64,000 nt of DNA from Paragordius varius (Eukaryota > Nematomorpha), in NCBI GenBank assembly GCA_964247055.1, contig OZ176055.1, positions 6,572,001 to 6,636,000 of the forward strand, in the 5' to 3' direction. The position numbers and the translations under genes are program-made. Positions 39,548-51,740 of this stretch are shown here, piece by piece. The notes below the pieces were generated by a model. The model was not told where the DNA came from. It saw nothing but the letters and a program-made list of their open reading frames with translations, and ran no database searches. Position 1 is the stretch's first letter. Each line of letters starts with the position of its first letter.

Positions 39548-40909
39548 GATGTGAATATTATATTATGTTGAACTAGGGCGCTCGTAAAGTTTTATATAAA
39601 TTTCAAAAACCAAAAAATATTTAATATAGGTTATGGTTACAATAAAGTAGCAGAGTATTAGGAAAAATAAAAATGTAAATTATGATAAAACAGGGTATAA
39701 TGAAAAAAAAATCGGGAAAATTTAAACGGGGAATATTATTTCTTATTTCACATCTCATTCATTATTTTTGTCTTCTACATACAAACTGTAAAACTTTATA
39801 TCACCAAAAAATGATATAATTACTCTTTCTCCTATCTATCTTTCTAGTAAAAGTTAGACATGATACAATTTTACTGTAGAATACACCTTATTAGTGATGG
39901 TTATTTCCTGGATTTTTAGCTTAATTTGTCCCAATATATATGTGTTGTTGCAAAAACAGTATGTACAATGATTTTGTACAGCTTTAAATTAATTACAATT
40001 AATTTATAATGTATAAAAATTATAGTTTTTTATGTAAATTTCTCTTGAAATATCTTATGCAAAACAGACCAAAGCGTAGGCAATGGAATAAAATTCTTTT
40101 GATACAAACTTTTTTTTCTTTTTGAGAGAGCAGACAAAGTGATTGTGTCTTAGCAGATAATTTAAATTCTAACATCACAATGTGATCGTTAAGGAAGCTG
40201 CAAATTAGTTTTATAGTTCTATTAACCTCTATAGCTAGCTTTTGAAAGTTTAAAGGTTAAATTCTAAAATTTGCGGATTTAATTAAAAATAATTAGCATT
40301 TCTTGCTAAACTAACTCCTACTCATCATATTTGTAATTTGCTTCATAATAAAAATTTAAACACCCAAAACAAACTTAATATACAACATTGATTTCGTCAT
40401 TATAAATAATTTATTGGGAATTTGTCAAAAATAAGCCTTGATTTATATAAAATTCTCTCTGTAAATAGTTAATAAAACCCCATTTAATGATTTCACAATA
40501 TATTTAATATTTTAAGGATTATATATTCATTAAAGTTGCACTGGTTAAGCTTTGCCCAATACAAACTACTTAATACAAATTAAATAATAATAATAATTTC
40601 CTTACACACCGTATTGACAATGTATATTCTGCTCAGGAAAAAAACAATACAACAACGTACGGTAACAAACAGCAAACGGTGGAAATCAAACAAATTTTTT
40701 CCTATGTTTTAGCATTACATTTGTGTATATCCTTTTTTATATTATACTTTAATGTAAATAATGTTAAAAATGGGAAAGTAACAATTGTTTTACCCTATAT
40801 ACGTTACTGTGTATGTTTGTAAATTTTACATTTTTCGATAAGAAACATGACATAGAAAAGGAATCGTAGAATTAGTAAAAACATTTATTTTTGTTCAAAA
40901 AAACTATTA
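39548..40909. other. Intergenic, neuropeptide gene to copy I
   Basis: Contains the neuropeptide promoter on its left edge. I see nothing else of note. Confidence 0.5.
39593..39600 (-). promoter_or_regulatory. TATA-like box of the neuropeptide gene
   Basis: TATATAAA on the minus strand about 45 nt before the start codon, followed by a short GC-richer patch. It is the only clear TATA-type context that I could tie to a gene start here. Confidence 0.4.
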
Positions 40910-42140
40910 TTAATCATCTTTAGTTGGGGGCACAGTGGTGAAAATAGTTTCATTCTTAAAGTTAGTACATCCATGGCATTCGTATGAATCAGCGTAAGGC
41001 CGGCATATTCGGCACACTACATAATTGTTGGCGTTTTTTGTAAAAATTAGCCCTACTGAAAACCAACCTGGGTTATAGTCTAAAATTGATAAATAAAAAA
41101 AATTAGTAATATTTATATGTAAATTTATACAAACGCCAGTCTTGGGGTCAAAGAGGCTTTCTGAATAGGGGTTTAAATAAAAATGTAGTGTGCAATTAGA
41201 TCTGAAAAGACAACGAAAACGAAATACAGTTATTTCCAAAATTAAAATTATTAATGTATTCCTGTTAGAAGTCAATTTTTCGTTGCAATATTTGAATTTT
41301 GTCAATAGTATGACAGTTTTCCAAAAATTACCACGGCAAAAAGCATTTTAATTTTGAAGCTGAAAATGACTTGAAATTAAAGATAAACCGGTTTTTTTGC
41401 ATTGATCGTTAAAAATAAATTCTAAAGAACAAAATCTCTTGAAAACGTGGACATTAGTTCATCCCCAATTATTAAGTATTTTACATAATGTATAAAATAT
41501 AGGAGTTCCTAACCAAGTTAATTACCTTAGTATTTGTACATAATTTTATATATTTAACAAGTGATTGATTAAACGCATGATAAAATCCATTAATGGTGTT
41601 TTTGACCAAAGTAAGAGTAAGAATTTATTTTTAAAATTTAATATTAGTCGGATTTATAAAGTAACGTTATAAGATTCAAGCAATGGATGGCTTCTTTAAA
41701 AAATTAACAATAATGGAACTAACCATGTACTACCATGAAAAAGTTGTAGGTACCAAAACCATCGTATATTTTCCCTTTGATGATTGGAATGTATTTTACG
41801 CGATATATTTCATTTGTTCGAACTCTAAATTTTGGTGATAATTGCCGATCCTCCTATTATTATAAATAATATATATGAATGATGGGGGGCATTATCTTAA
41901 AAAATTGGGGGTCGAGAACTATAAGACAAATAAATGTCAAAAGACGCCCAGTTATTGACATTTAGCTTACAACTTTCATAGAGCAAAATGCCGACCCTGA
42001 GATTTTTAAGGTATATTCTTATCTTAAAGTTATATTACAATCGTACTATCCAATCGACTCAATTAATATTTGATTTTGTTAAATTTTGTTAGAGGAATAA
42101 AAAAGTCTATCATAATTCATAATTTCACAACAAATATCAT

Positions 42141-42182
<42 letters not shown>

Positions 42183-45100
42183 AACTAAAATATATTAGCA
42201 TATTCAAATCAAATACGACAAATCGTGTATTTATCAAACGTATCAGCAAAATATTACCCTAGGCTTGTATACACGGGTAAAATCTTTAAAAATTATAATT
42301 ACATCTATTATATATAATATAAATTTATAAAATATGGCCGAAGCTTATCCGATAATTTTGGTATTTTACAATCTTAAGAGAATCCTAAAAACGCCATTTG
42401 TAATAAAATAGTAGAGTTTTGTTTTAACCTATTTTTAAAGGTAAAATATGATAATAAGCTGTTTAGCCCATTTTGATTATTGGCATTTATTTCTCATATA
42501 CCCCTCGACCTAGTTTTTTCGCTCCCAAAGGGTCAATTTAAAAAATGTAACTACAGATTTTAATATTCATCAATACTTAATTTGAGTTATTACAAAGGTA
42601 TGTTTATTACGCTATTGATTTAATTTTCATGGATGTATTGTATTGAAAAGAAATTTATAATTTGATTAATTAATCAAATAAAAAATTTTCTTAACTATTC
42701 AATTTTTTGGAGAAAATTTGTTAAGAAAGAAATTCAAATAGTTTTCCACTAAATTTAAGATTAGCATATATGAAAAAAACATGTTAAAAAAGAGACCTTT
42801 TTTAAAAAGATGAAAATCTTATATATTTAGCTTTAGAGCTTCAACCAATGACTCAACCGAAAGTTGTCATTTGACAAATTTAAAGAAAACATGTGTCCCT
42901 GATATCCAGTTCGTAAGATTGTTAAAATTCTTTGACGGGGACACGCGGCTCTCCGCAACAATTTGTGCTGCCCGCGTTTAAAATATAACAAATGAAATGA
43001 GAATTCTAAAATTTTTCAAATATAATATTGACGAAATCTAGATGCAAAATTTAATATCATGATTTCACTTTAAAAGCAATAGTAGAACCGCAGCCATAAA
43101 AGTGCTTGTGACCCTGGATTGGAATTTTTTAGTTTCTTAGAAATATTAATTTTATTTTTTGGTATATCCGTTTGATTCGGTATTTTCTCAATCATAAATT
43201 TGATTTAGAAGGAAACTTTTCTTTTTTTCTTTGAGCCTAATGCTCTGTTTTAATCAGACGCATATTATTATAGAATTTATCGCAATGTATTGAGTTTTCA
43301 CACTATCAATAATAGGCTAAAATTATTATTATTGTTTTGTTCGACTCGACATATTTACAAATAAAAATGAAATCTATTAAAAGACGATAGGTATAGAAGG
43401 GTTGTGCATTTGACTGCTTTTTTAAAAAAGTCCGGTCAGACCCAGTCAGACCATGGTCATGATTTTACTTAACTATATATAATGTATTGGATTGTGGATC
43501 TTCATATAAGCTTTTATTACTGGATATTTCAAATAAAATTTTACCTAATTTGTTTAACAACTTTCTTTCATCATTAAAATATCCAATTATAAAATGTTTT
43601 TTCATTTTATTGATTCACATATATGGAATAACCGCATATTTTGCAAAGTGCTTGTTTGTTTTTCGAAATAACTGGATAAATGCTAATGTTATAAGGACAC
43701 ATGTTTAACAATTTTATACTGTCAAATAAGCATATTTAAATATTTAATTTTATATTTTTTAGAAAATATATAAAAAAAAATAAAATATTACTATCTCTCT
43801 TCCCAATTTATTAGCAATTTTTCAAAAAACAGCTTTTTAAATGACCATGGTCAAAAAATAAATGGTCAGTACAACCCTAGATACGACGTTAGATTCTTGT
43901 TATAATAATCAAATTTATAAAAATATTCGTTAATATTTATATATGTCCATTTTCTGGAAGATGTTAATCAAAATAACTGTGTATACGCCGTAAAAATTTG
44001 GTATAATTATTAAGTTTTTAAGTGCCTGATAAAAAACTATGCAATGCTTGTCGAAATTAAATTGTGGTCAAAATAATTTCTTTGCCTTTACAAAATTTTG
44101 ATGAGTACCATCCTTTTGAAAGAGTCATTTTTAAGTGTCCTGTCTTAATTTATTCAGAAAAATCATATTTATTGATTCGATTTCTCAAATACTATTGAAT
44201 GTTCAGTAAATGGTTTAATATTGGATCATCAAACATTTATAGATTCAATTTTAATATGGCACACGGCTCTTTGGGTTTTTAATTTTTTAAATCCTGCCCA
44301 CCGTTTTTTTAACCAAAAATACAGCTTGTGTATCCATTTGGCACGTCCAATGAACCTTTAAAGTTTTAGATACTCAACTAAAATCATTTATTTTGCCAAA
44401 AGACTATATTTTTCAAAATTAATTTCGGCAATAAACTATTTATAGTTAAAGATATTTTAAAATTAAAAGCAAATTATCTTATATTACTTTATAAAGAGAA
44501 GTAATCTTTCCAGTTTGAAGCCGTTTAAACTTTAAGAGAAATTTATTTTGCAGAGAGTTTCTAAATGCTAATGATGTGTAAAGTTCTGATCCTTCCGTTG
44601 AAAATTTGAATGTAATGTCTGATGGTTTCACATAAAGTTCTAGAATATATTTATATAGGTATGCGAAACAAAACTGTTCAATTATTATTTTCTGTCAGTT
44701 TCCGAATTTTAAATCCACGTTTAATAGATTCATTTCAACTATGTAATCATTATTTAAAATAACTTAAGGTTATAAAGTCGCGATAGAGTGCTACTTTTTG
44801 AAAAATTATGTTTATTTTACTATGTAAATTATATTGAACCAAGAATTCATTATATGTAACGTATTTATTTAGATTCAAGGCGGTGATGAAAATAAGTTGA
44901 CACAGAGAGGCTTAACGGTGAAGGTGGTAATAAGGTGGCCTTTGTGTTCTGCCGATTTCTCTTGATGAATTGAGTATTCCAATAACGGTTGCACTTCCTA
45001 AATTAGAGGTGCCCAACACGCTGTTCTCCTAAATACTTCTGCGGCTCATGAATTTCAAAAAAATACGAAATCTAACAAAAAATTATTTTTAAAAACAAAT

Positions 45101-47450
45101 TTTCTGATAAATATACCTTAGGTCTAAAATGAAATAAATGTGCAACCATATATTTTCAAATGCGGCCCGCGATGAGTAAAAAAAACATCATGGTAATAGT
45201 TATATTCTGATAGAAGTATGAATTAAGATCATCATAGTGCGCTTGGTTGTGTCTTACGTTTGAACTTTTGTGGCAGTTGCGTATCGAAAAATAGCAAATT
45301 TTGAACATATAAATACAACATGTTTTATTCCAAAAAATATTAGTATGCATTAACTATATAAAAAAATAAGAAAACAATATTTAAGTTTTGATTTTTAGAT
45401 GTGGGCTTCCAAAGTCTTTAATTTTAGGACTCCTGTAATATGGCTGGTTGTCTTAAACTCAAAAATGCCGATATTGTGGGAATTAAATGTAATATGTTTT
45501 AAATTACATCAAAAAATGTTTTTCTCGAAAAAATGGTTTTGTTGTTCAAAAATTTAATTTAAAGTAAAACTTTGGTCATCCTTTTTTGATGCTATGTGTA
45601 AACGGTATTTTAGATATTATCATAACACACTTACCCTATAAAATTCAATACTGATGCTTAACATTTCTATAACCCAAAATTTTTACTAAAAGATTAGCTA
45701 ATTTGTTAAATTTTTAAATCAAACTGATGTCATACAATTGATTAGAATCATCAAATTATATGAAAAGTTCTAGGATAATTATAATAGCTAGAAGTTTAAA
45801 CACCATGCTTCAAACCTTTAAACTAAAACCGAAATTTTGTCAAAAATCAGATTTTAAGTATAATACTCATTTAGGGAAAACTCTTTTGATGTTAAAATTT
45901 AGGGTATTATTAAAATTTTTATCGCGCAGTATCTGCATTTTTGCGTTTATTTTAAAGAAAATGACCATTTTATACGGGTAAATGAATTTGATTGGAGCTG
46001 ATATTTATATAATTTTGTAAAAATATTGTCTTGCTTTTTATAAATAGTTTAATGTATATTTTAATGAATTTTTTGGATTGAAGCTAGATTTCACCAAAAA
46101 ATTTTATTTGGCAAAATGTGCGCGATGCCATTTTCCAACGTGATTTATATATCACAATATATATATTTTCATAAGGATATCTCTTTGTGTGAACTGTGGT
46201 CCACTCCAGCATGTTTAACATGTTTTAATCGATGGAGCCGGCTCACCATATGTTTCTACCTGCAAACGATGACTTTCTACAGCCCTTTTCTTCTAATAAA
46301 ATGAGAAAACCTATGCGTGCCGAAAATGTTCTTTTTTAGGCACAAAATTTGACATTTACATAAGACGATAGCTTTTGACGAACTCAAATTGTGGTGTATG
46401 TAAGGTGAACAAAATGTGGTCTGTTTCAAATAAATTTTCGCCTTTTGCTTATGTTTTTCCTAGAGTTAAACAAATGATGACTAAACCTTTTCACATTATT
46501 GCAATTATAAATTTGCTGTAAATTGAAACGGAGGGATTGTATATAATTTATATTATTTTAGGGTGTTAATCTATTTAAGATTTAAAGAATCTACTGATTT
46601 AAATATAAATTCAATGTATTTAAGAAGGAACGATCCAAAAATAATCGAAAATATGATAAATGTAGCTAACTATGAACACTGACCTATGGAAGAAGTTATA
46701 TTTGGCATGTATGAATCATTTACGTTGCACCATTCAGTATCATTGCAACATACTATGCTATTCAAATGTAAATACGCAATATCCATATTATTTTTTCGGC
46801 AAATATTTAGCCCATACATACACCTATGCATATTATATTTTTTACATATAGGAAATGCATATTTGCTTTGTAATGATTAGCTCAGATTATTTTGCTAATC
46901 AATTAGAGTAACTAACAATAGTTATAACATAATGTCTAATATTCTAACTTTGTAAAAATGAATCCGTTTTTATAATGATTATAAAAATAATGGGATAATT
47001 TATAATAGGGAGTTTTTTAAACCATTAATTTTTATATAATGTGTAAGTTAATCCTAAGTACCAAAAATACCAGTGCTTTCGATACAAACTACATTTTAAA
47101 AAAGCCTTTAAACGTAAAGTCTTTCCGTAAGAGCAAATAACTTACTATTTTTCATAACATCCAAAAATTAAAAGTAATTAAACGATTCCTATTTTATGTC
47201 AAAAATATTTAAAGCACAGATCTAATTCACCAATCATGATTCGACAATATACCCATATCTTTGATGACCCGAGTTATCTGTGCCATTGAAACAACTGCCA
47301 TTCGTGACAATGCATTGTCGCTGATAACAGTGTCGGCAATAACATTTCTCTAAAAAAATAATTATGTTTTAAACATTTACTTTTAATGGCATTAGTTATG
47401 ACTGTGAAAGTTATCATCAATAAAATCAACTCGAATAGTAATCTATTCAT
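40910..47450 (-). CDS. Secreted receptor-ectodomain-like protein, copy I (6 exons, intact)
   Basis: Exons: 47381-47450 (signal peptide), 47253-47349, 46684-46823, 44488-44639, 41724-41853, 40910-41079. Junction phases are 1-2-1-0-1 and the sum is 253 codons including stop. Residues 1-23 are a hydrophobic signal. The first module reads KCYCRHCYQRQCIVTNGSCF, then GCMYGLNICR and VCCNDTEWCN. That gives ten cysteines in the spacing of the activin/BMP/TGF-beta type I receptor ectodomain (CxCxxC...C...CF...C...C...CC...CN). The second module, exons 4-6, is unrecognised and ends with CRIC-x8-CHGC. There is no transmembrane helix, GPI tail, GS box or kinase. I infer a secreted ligand-binding or decoy role. 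Introns hold a hAT element and older repeats, so this copy is the longest. I chose the ATG at 47450 because no earlier in-frame ATG precedes the signal. Confidence 0.8.
43397..43879 (-). mobile_element. hAT-like family 2 element, copy 1 (copy I intron 4)
   Basis: Begins AGGGTTGTGCATTTGACTG and ends GACCATGGTCAAAAAATAAATGGTCAGTACAACCCTA. It is the inverted relative of 53823-54506, sharing in order the GTCCGGTCAGACCCAGTC terminus, TATTTTGCAAAGTGCTTG, TAAATGCTAATGTTATAAGG and the CCATGGTCATT block. Target duplication is not clear. The ORF at 43487-43708 lies within it and is not a gene. Confidence 0.65.
45003..45180. mobile_element. hAT-like fragment (copy I intron 3)
   Basis: Left end AGAGGTGCCCAACACGC resembles the CAGGGGTGTCCAAC terminus, and GCGGCCCGCGATGAG near the right resembles the GC-rich subterminal patch of the family. 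Confidence 0.45.
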
Positions 47451-47884
47451 CACGATCGCATGCAATATTTATTTTTTAAAAATTAAAGGAATAGATTTGA
47501 ACTAATAAAAATCGTTAAACTTTAAACTTTTTATTCAGCATAAAATTGACCTTAAAGCGATGAAACAAGCATAGATATTAACATATTGTCAGTTTGTATT
47601 TTTGAGCAAATAATACATTTTACATTATTATATACCAGAGGGAATATTAGGCATAGAGGCTATTATACTTATTTAAACTCAATTTTTTTTACTCATTATA
47701 AAAATAGTGTGTAATTATCACTACTCCCCTGTTAGTGAATTAGGCCATCTTGATTGATAAGTCTTAATTTATTAAGGATGATAGAATTTCACCTTTTATA
47801 TTAAAGAATAATGATTTAAATATTATCAGGACTTGTGAAAGATTTTACACTCCCCTACTCAGGGCTGACAATGATGATGGAAAA

Positions 47885-47935
47885 AGTGCGTAACTTTGGG
47901 TTCAAACTCTGGCACACAGTGTAAGATTCCGGCTA
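47885..47935 (-). repeat. tRNA-like / SINE-head repeat, inverted copy
   Basis: Contains GGGTTCAAACTCTGGCACAC, in reverse a B-box-like AGTTTGAACCC. It shares GGGTTCAAACTCT-xx-CACAC and AGTGTAA with the inverse of 51548-51612. It lies about 430 bp upstream of the copy I start. Confidence 0.35.
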
Positions 47936-48642
47936 CCTATTATATCATCCGCCTTATAAATTATAATAGATAATAAAATGGGCATTTAAATTAATATTAA
48001 ATTAGGTAATGTTCCGAAAATTTATTACCAAATGAAGCCAAACGGACACTAAAACCATTTTGATTAATTCAGGGAATCAACTGTCGTTTAATCATAGAGT
48101 AAGTGTATTTAGTGGGTCACTAATGTTAAAGGGAATCAAAGTATCATATAGATTGAGGAGGTTCATTCAGAAAAAAAAATTGGGGGTAAGCATCAGAGAA
48201 TAAATGTAAAAACCGGAAAGCGCAAAACATCTGATCATAACAATTTAGTTTTAGGATATTTTTTAATTTGAATTTTGGGAGTGAAACTTATATTTTATAT
48301 TACATTCCAGTTTTCTTAGATTTTATTAGAAAAAACTAGAAAAATATTTAGGTCTGATTTTTCATACTCTGATAACCCGTATAATCTAATATTTAAAATG
48401 ATTTCATGACACTTTTGCGTTTAAAAAAAATTATTTTGGACACACTAAAATATAGAAGCTATTTTAATACAGAATTATCTATCGTAAAGGCCATTTAAAT
48501 ACAATCCAAATCGTTAAAAATACTATCCAAGTGATTTAAAAAATACCGCCCTAAAACATGTTGGATAGATGATCAATCAGTGACCAAGGTCACATTCCTC
48601 ATATACCTTGGGAAGTTCAAAATGGTAAAAAATATAAAATTA

Positions 48643-48669
48643 AAGCTAGAATCCCTAAGATTCTAGCTT
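48643..48669. other. Perfect 11-bp inverted repeat downstream of copy II
   Basis: AAGCTAGAATC, a 5-nt loop, then GATTCTAGCTT. It sits about 120 nt past the copy II stop codon in its transcription direction, so it could fall in the 3' UTR. Confidence 0.7.
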
Positions 48670-48786
48670 ATAAAAAAAATATTAAATTAAGTGACTATTT
48701 ATATAAAGTAGGGTGAGTACTGATATTTAATAATGGCATTTAGGAAAAGCAAATTTTTGACCCCAAATTTATTTATTCTACAATAT

Positions 48787-49956
48787 TTATATTAAAGTCT
48801 CATAAATAAATTTTTCAGTAAATAAATCATTGAAAGATTTGCATGAGCTACATCTTGGATATGAATGGCTTGAATTGCATTGTTTACAGAAAACATAGGT
48901 GTTCTGCAGAAATTCTATTGTTAAATTACTGTTTCCAAACCAATCTGGTTGATATTCTATATAAATTATAAACAAAAATGGTTTATTTTTAAACGATGAT
49001 ACTCCAGTGCCCACAAACTGCGTTATGCCCTAGTTTTTTATGGCTCTAATTAGTAAATTAGATGTATATGTTTTGGGTATAAATATCTGCAAATGTGTGA
49101 AACAGCTAAGAAATTTTTATCGGTATATGGTGCGCGGCCCTTAAAGCAAGATAAATATTTTTGCGGGCCCTGGTTTTTTTGGCTAATAACAATGGGCTAT
49201 GCAGATTAACCATGGTTTTACATATAACTAATGGTGTAACTGATTGAATGTTCCGATATTTAAACAAAAAATGAAAAATTATTAAAAACATTTATTAAAT
49301 TGTTATTTATATAATAATTGTTTTTATTTCAATTTAATTTTAGCAGGAATGATTTTTGTTAACCCTAGGCCAATTGCAAAATCAGATAAGGCTGACGTGT
49401 TAGCATCAATTTCTTATAAAACAATTAAGCAACCTCCAAATAATCATAAAGAACAATTTTTTAATTTTTTTATTCTTAATCCAATGCATAAATAAAATAA
49501 AAATTCACAAAATCTCTCCTATTACATAAATAGTAAACCATGGTAATTTTTTAATCTGACACCTTCCAAAATATATTAGGACCTTTAAAATCACAAGTAA
49601 AGATTATTTAAAATTATTCTTTAATATGATAATTAAAATTTATTTTTATGGACCCATCGCTAACAGAGTAAGGGTCTGAATTCTGAAAACAGCTTAAACC
49701 ATACGAAATACCGAAAATCAGAAACCGGAACCGCGGCTTTTTATCGTTTTGATATTGGTTTTAAGTTTAGGCCCCAGTCAGCCATAATATATGTGTATGG
49801 TCAAAAAAGTATTTAAACTTACTGTTTAATTGTATAAAGTAAAAATCTGTCGATATATTTTGAAATTCCACATCCTTAAGCGTTGGAACAATTTTGATAC
49901 GATATAAAACATTTATGGCAAAACTTTGCCCGAGTCCATATGTGGCCTATAAATAA

Positions 49957-49999
<43 letters not shown>

Positions 50000-51302
50000 T
50001 TAAATGATAGAAATACGATGATCAACATATAATACACCTAATAACATTTAGGTAACGGAATTTTTACATAAAACCTCAAAATATTTATTATATTGAATGT
50101 AATATTTGCTTTGTATTAACTTTTAAGGAAAATTATTCTAAATTATATATAAAACTAATTGAGTATTTTAAGACATGACCACTGATGTTTTTCGGGTTCT
50201 TATCAGCGGCTAACTAATGCTTTTAAAGTTTCTCTCAAATGTTTAACGCCTTCTAATTAATTTGCCTTTTATCTCAAAACTTGGAGATACAAAACCCACA
50301 TCTACACTGTATTTTAAACCAGCTTTTAGAACTGTGTTAAAATACAATAAAGTTCACCATTATGGCGACAAAAACGATAACTTTCTCCTCTAATATTAAT
50401 TTTTTAACTGTATATACAAAAATATACAATAAGTTTATCAAGCGATCCTAAAAATGCAAATGAAACCTTTATCGGCATATGAATGGTTGAATGCATCGGC
50501 GCAAAATATATGTTCTTTTCGCTTGCTACAGCATTATGAAAATCGATTCGTAGAAAGGGCCCATTTACATGCTCCACAAGGTAGGCCACAACATTCCTTA
50601 TACCAAAGATTACATCTAAAATAAATATAAAATGACGGGTCGGATTATGTATAAAATTTAATTTAATTGAATAACCTAATATAAAATGTAAGTAAAGTTA
50701 GTAAGGTAATTTTGTAATTTAATGCAAATTCGTTTTCGTTTAATCCAATCCCCTAATCAAAACGATGGTAAGACATTAAGTGACCCAAAGATTAAAATTT
50801 TATATATTTTATCAGACGGCACAGAATTTGGCTTTTAGCCAAAAAGACACTTAAAGATTTAATTTTGTGAAATTCAGATTTAATATTTGATTATTCCCAC
50901 TTGAATTCAATCACATATCATATATTAACAAGGTTTACTTAAGACATCATAAGACAATGATGTCACATCCACATTACATAAATCCGTTTGACATAAATTA
51001 AAAGTGTCATTTGTGGTATTTCCTATGTCCTCTGGCCAACATCTATTATGTCACTATTTAAAAGAAAAAACTACCCATCTAGCTGAATCGATCTCACATG
51101 TTGATTAACTGTAAAACAGTACTTTTTCGCGTAACACACAAATTTTTCGCAATACGAACAGAAACAATTTGCTATAAATACATTAAGAATAGGAAAATTG
51201 AATACTCGAATTAACTACTTGTGTTGGTTTTATAGTGTAAAGTGTTCCCAAAAATATAAGGTTTATTAACAAAAAATTGATATATATTTCGAATAATTTC
51301 AT
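48787..51302 (-). CDS. Receptor-ectodomain-like paralogue, copy II (6 exons, one apparent frame break)
   Basis: Exons: 51206-51302 (signal peptide, 32 codons), 51075-51171, 50939-51043, 50467-50615, 49823-49946, 48787-48956. The first module reads NCFCSYCEKFVCYAKKYCF, then GCWPED and LCQTDLCN. The C-terminal module has IRNVVAYLVEHVNGPFLRI, NVLYRIKIVP, YQPDWF and CKQC-x8-CSSC. Introns are short, so this is the most compact copy. Exon 3 carries one more T than the paralogue reading frame allows, within a run of five T. Either this copy is a recent pseudogene or the base is an assembly error; all splice sites and the other exons remain intact. Like copy III it lacks one cysteine pair found in copy I. 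Confidence 0.72.
49106..49185. mobile_element. hAT-like fragment (copy II intron 5)
   Basis: GGTGCGCGGCCCTTAAAGC and TTTTGCGGGCCCTGG resemble the GC-rich subterminal patches of hAT family 1. Ends not visible. Confidence 0.35.
49958..49997. repeat. (TA)n microsatellite in copy II intron 4
   Basis: About 40 bp of TA repeats, adjoining the acceptor of exon 5. Long TA runs also sit at 63373-63408 and 63562-63588. Confidence 0.95.
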
Positions 51303-51547
51303 TCTTTATGAAAGCTATGCTGGTAAATGTTTTTAAAGTTGAATCACCTTATTTATTTATCGTACAGCTAGTTTTATATTTATGTATAGCAAATAGTTTG
51401 TGTGTTACCATGAAAATCATTTATGAATGTATTTATATGTTACATTGCTGAATCTTAAAATTAACTAAGATCATTAATTTTAAGTTAATTTAACCTCTAA
51501 CAAAAATTATAAGGGAAAAAATTTGTTGTTTTAAATCTCTAAAACAT

Positions 51548-51612
51548 ATATCGGTAGGGCACTGGTTTACACTATGTGGGTCGTGTGTTAGAGTTTGAAC
51601 CCCGAAACTGTA
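51548..51612 (+). repeat. tRNA-like / SINE-head repeat
   Basis: A-box-like GGTAGGGCACTGG is followed about 33 nt later by B-box-like GAGTTTGAACCCC. No convincing cloverleaf or acceptor stem, so it is read as a tRNA-derived repeat rather than a gene. It lies about 250 bp upstream of the copy II start; the related copy is at 47885-47935. Confidence 0.4.
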
Positions 51613-51740
51613 GTCAAGAGTTAAAGCTTTCACAAGTTCAAATACAATTTTAATCCTTATTTTTTGAACAAAAATAAAATAATATTTTTAAGTATAAACT
51701 GTATATGATTTATTTAAAAATAAATTGAAAATTATTGTAT

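Larger units (their letters stand above)
47451..48786. other. Spacer between copies I and II
   Basis: Contains a tRNA-like repeat near 47870-47935 and a hairpin at 48643-48669. No coding exon was recognised. Confidence 0.5.

Noticed and set aside
51548-51612. A true tRNA gene
   Set aside because: A and B box-like motifs are present, but the acceptor and anticodon stems do not pair convincingly.
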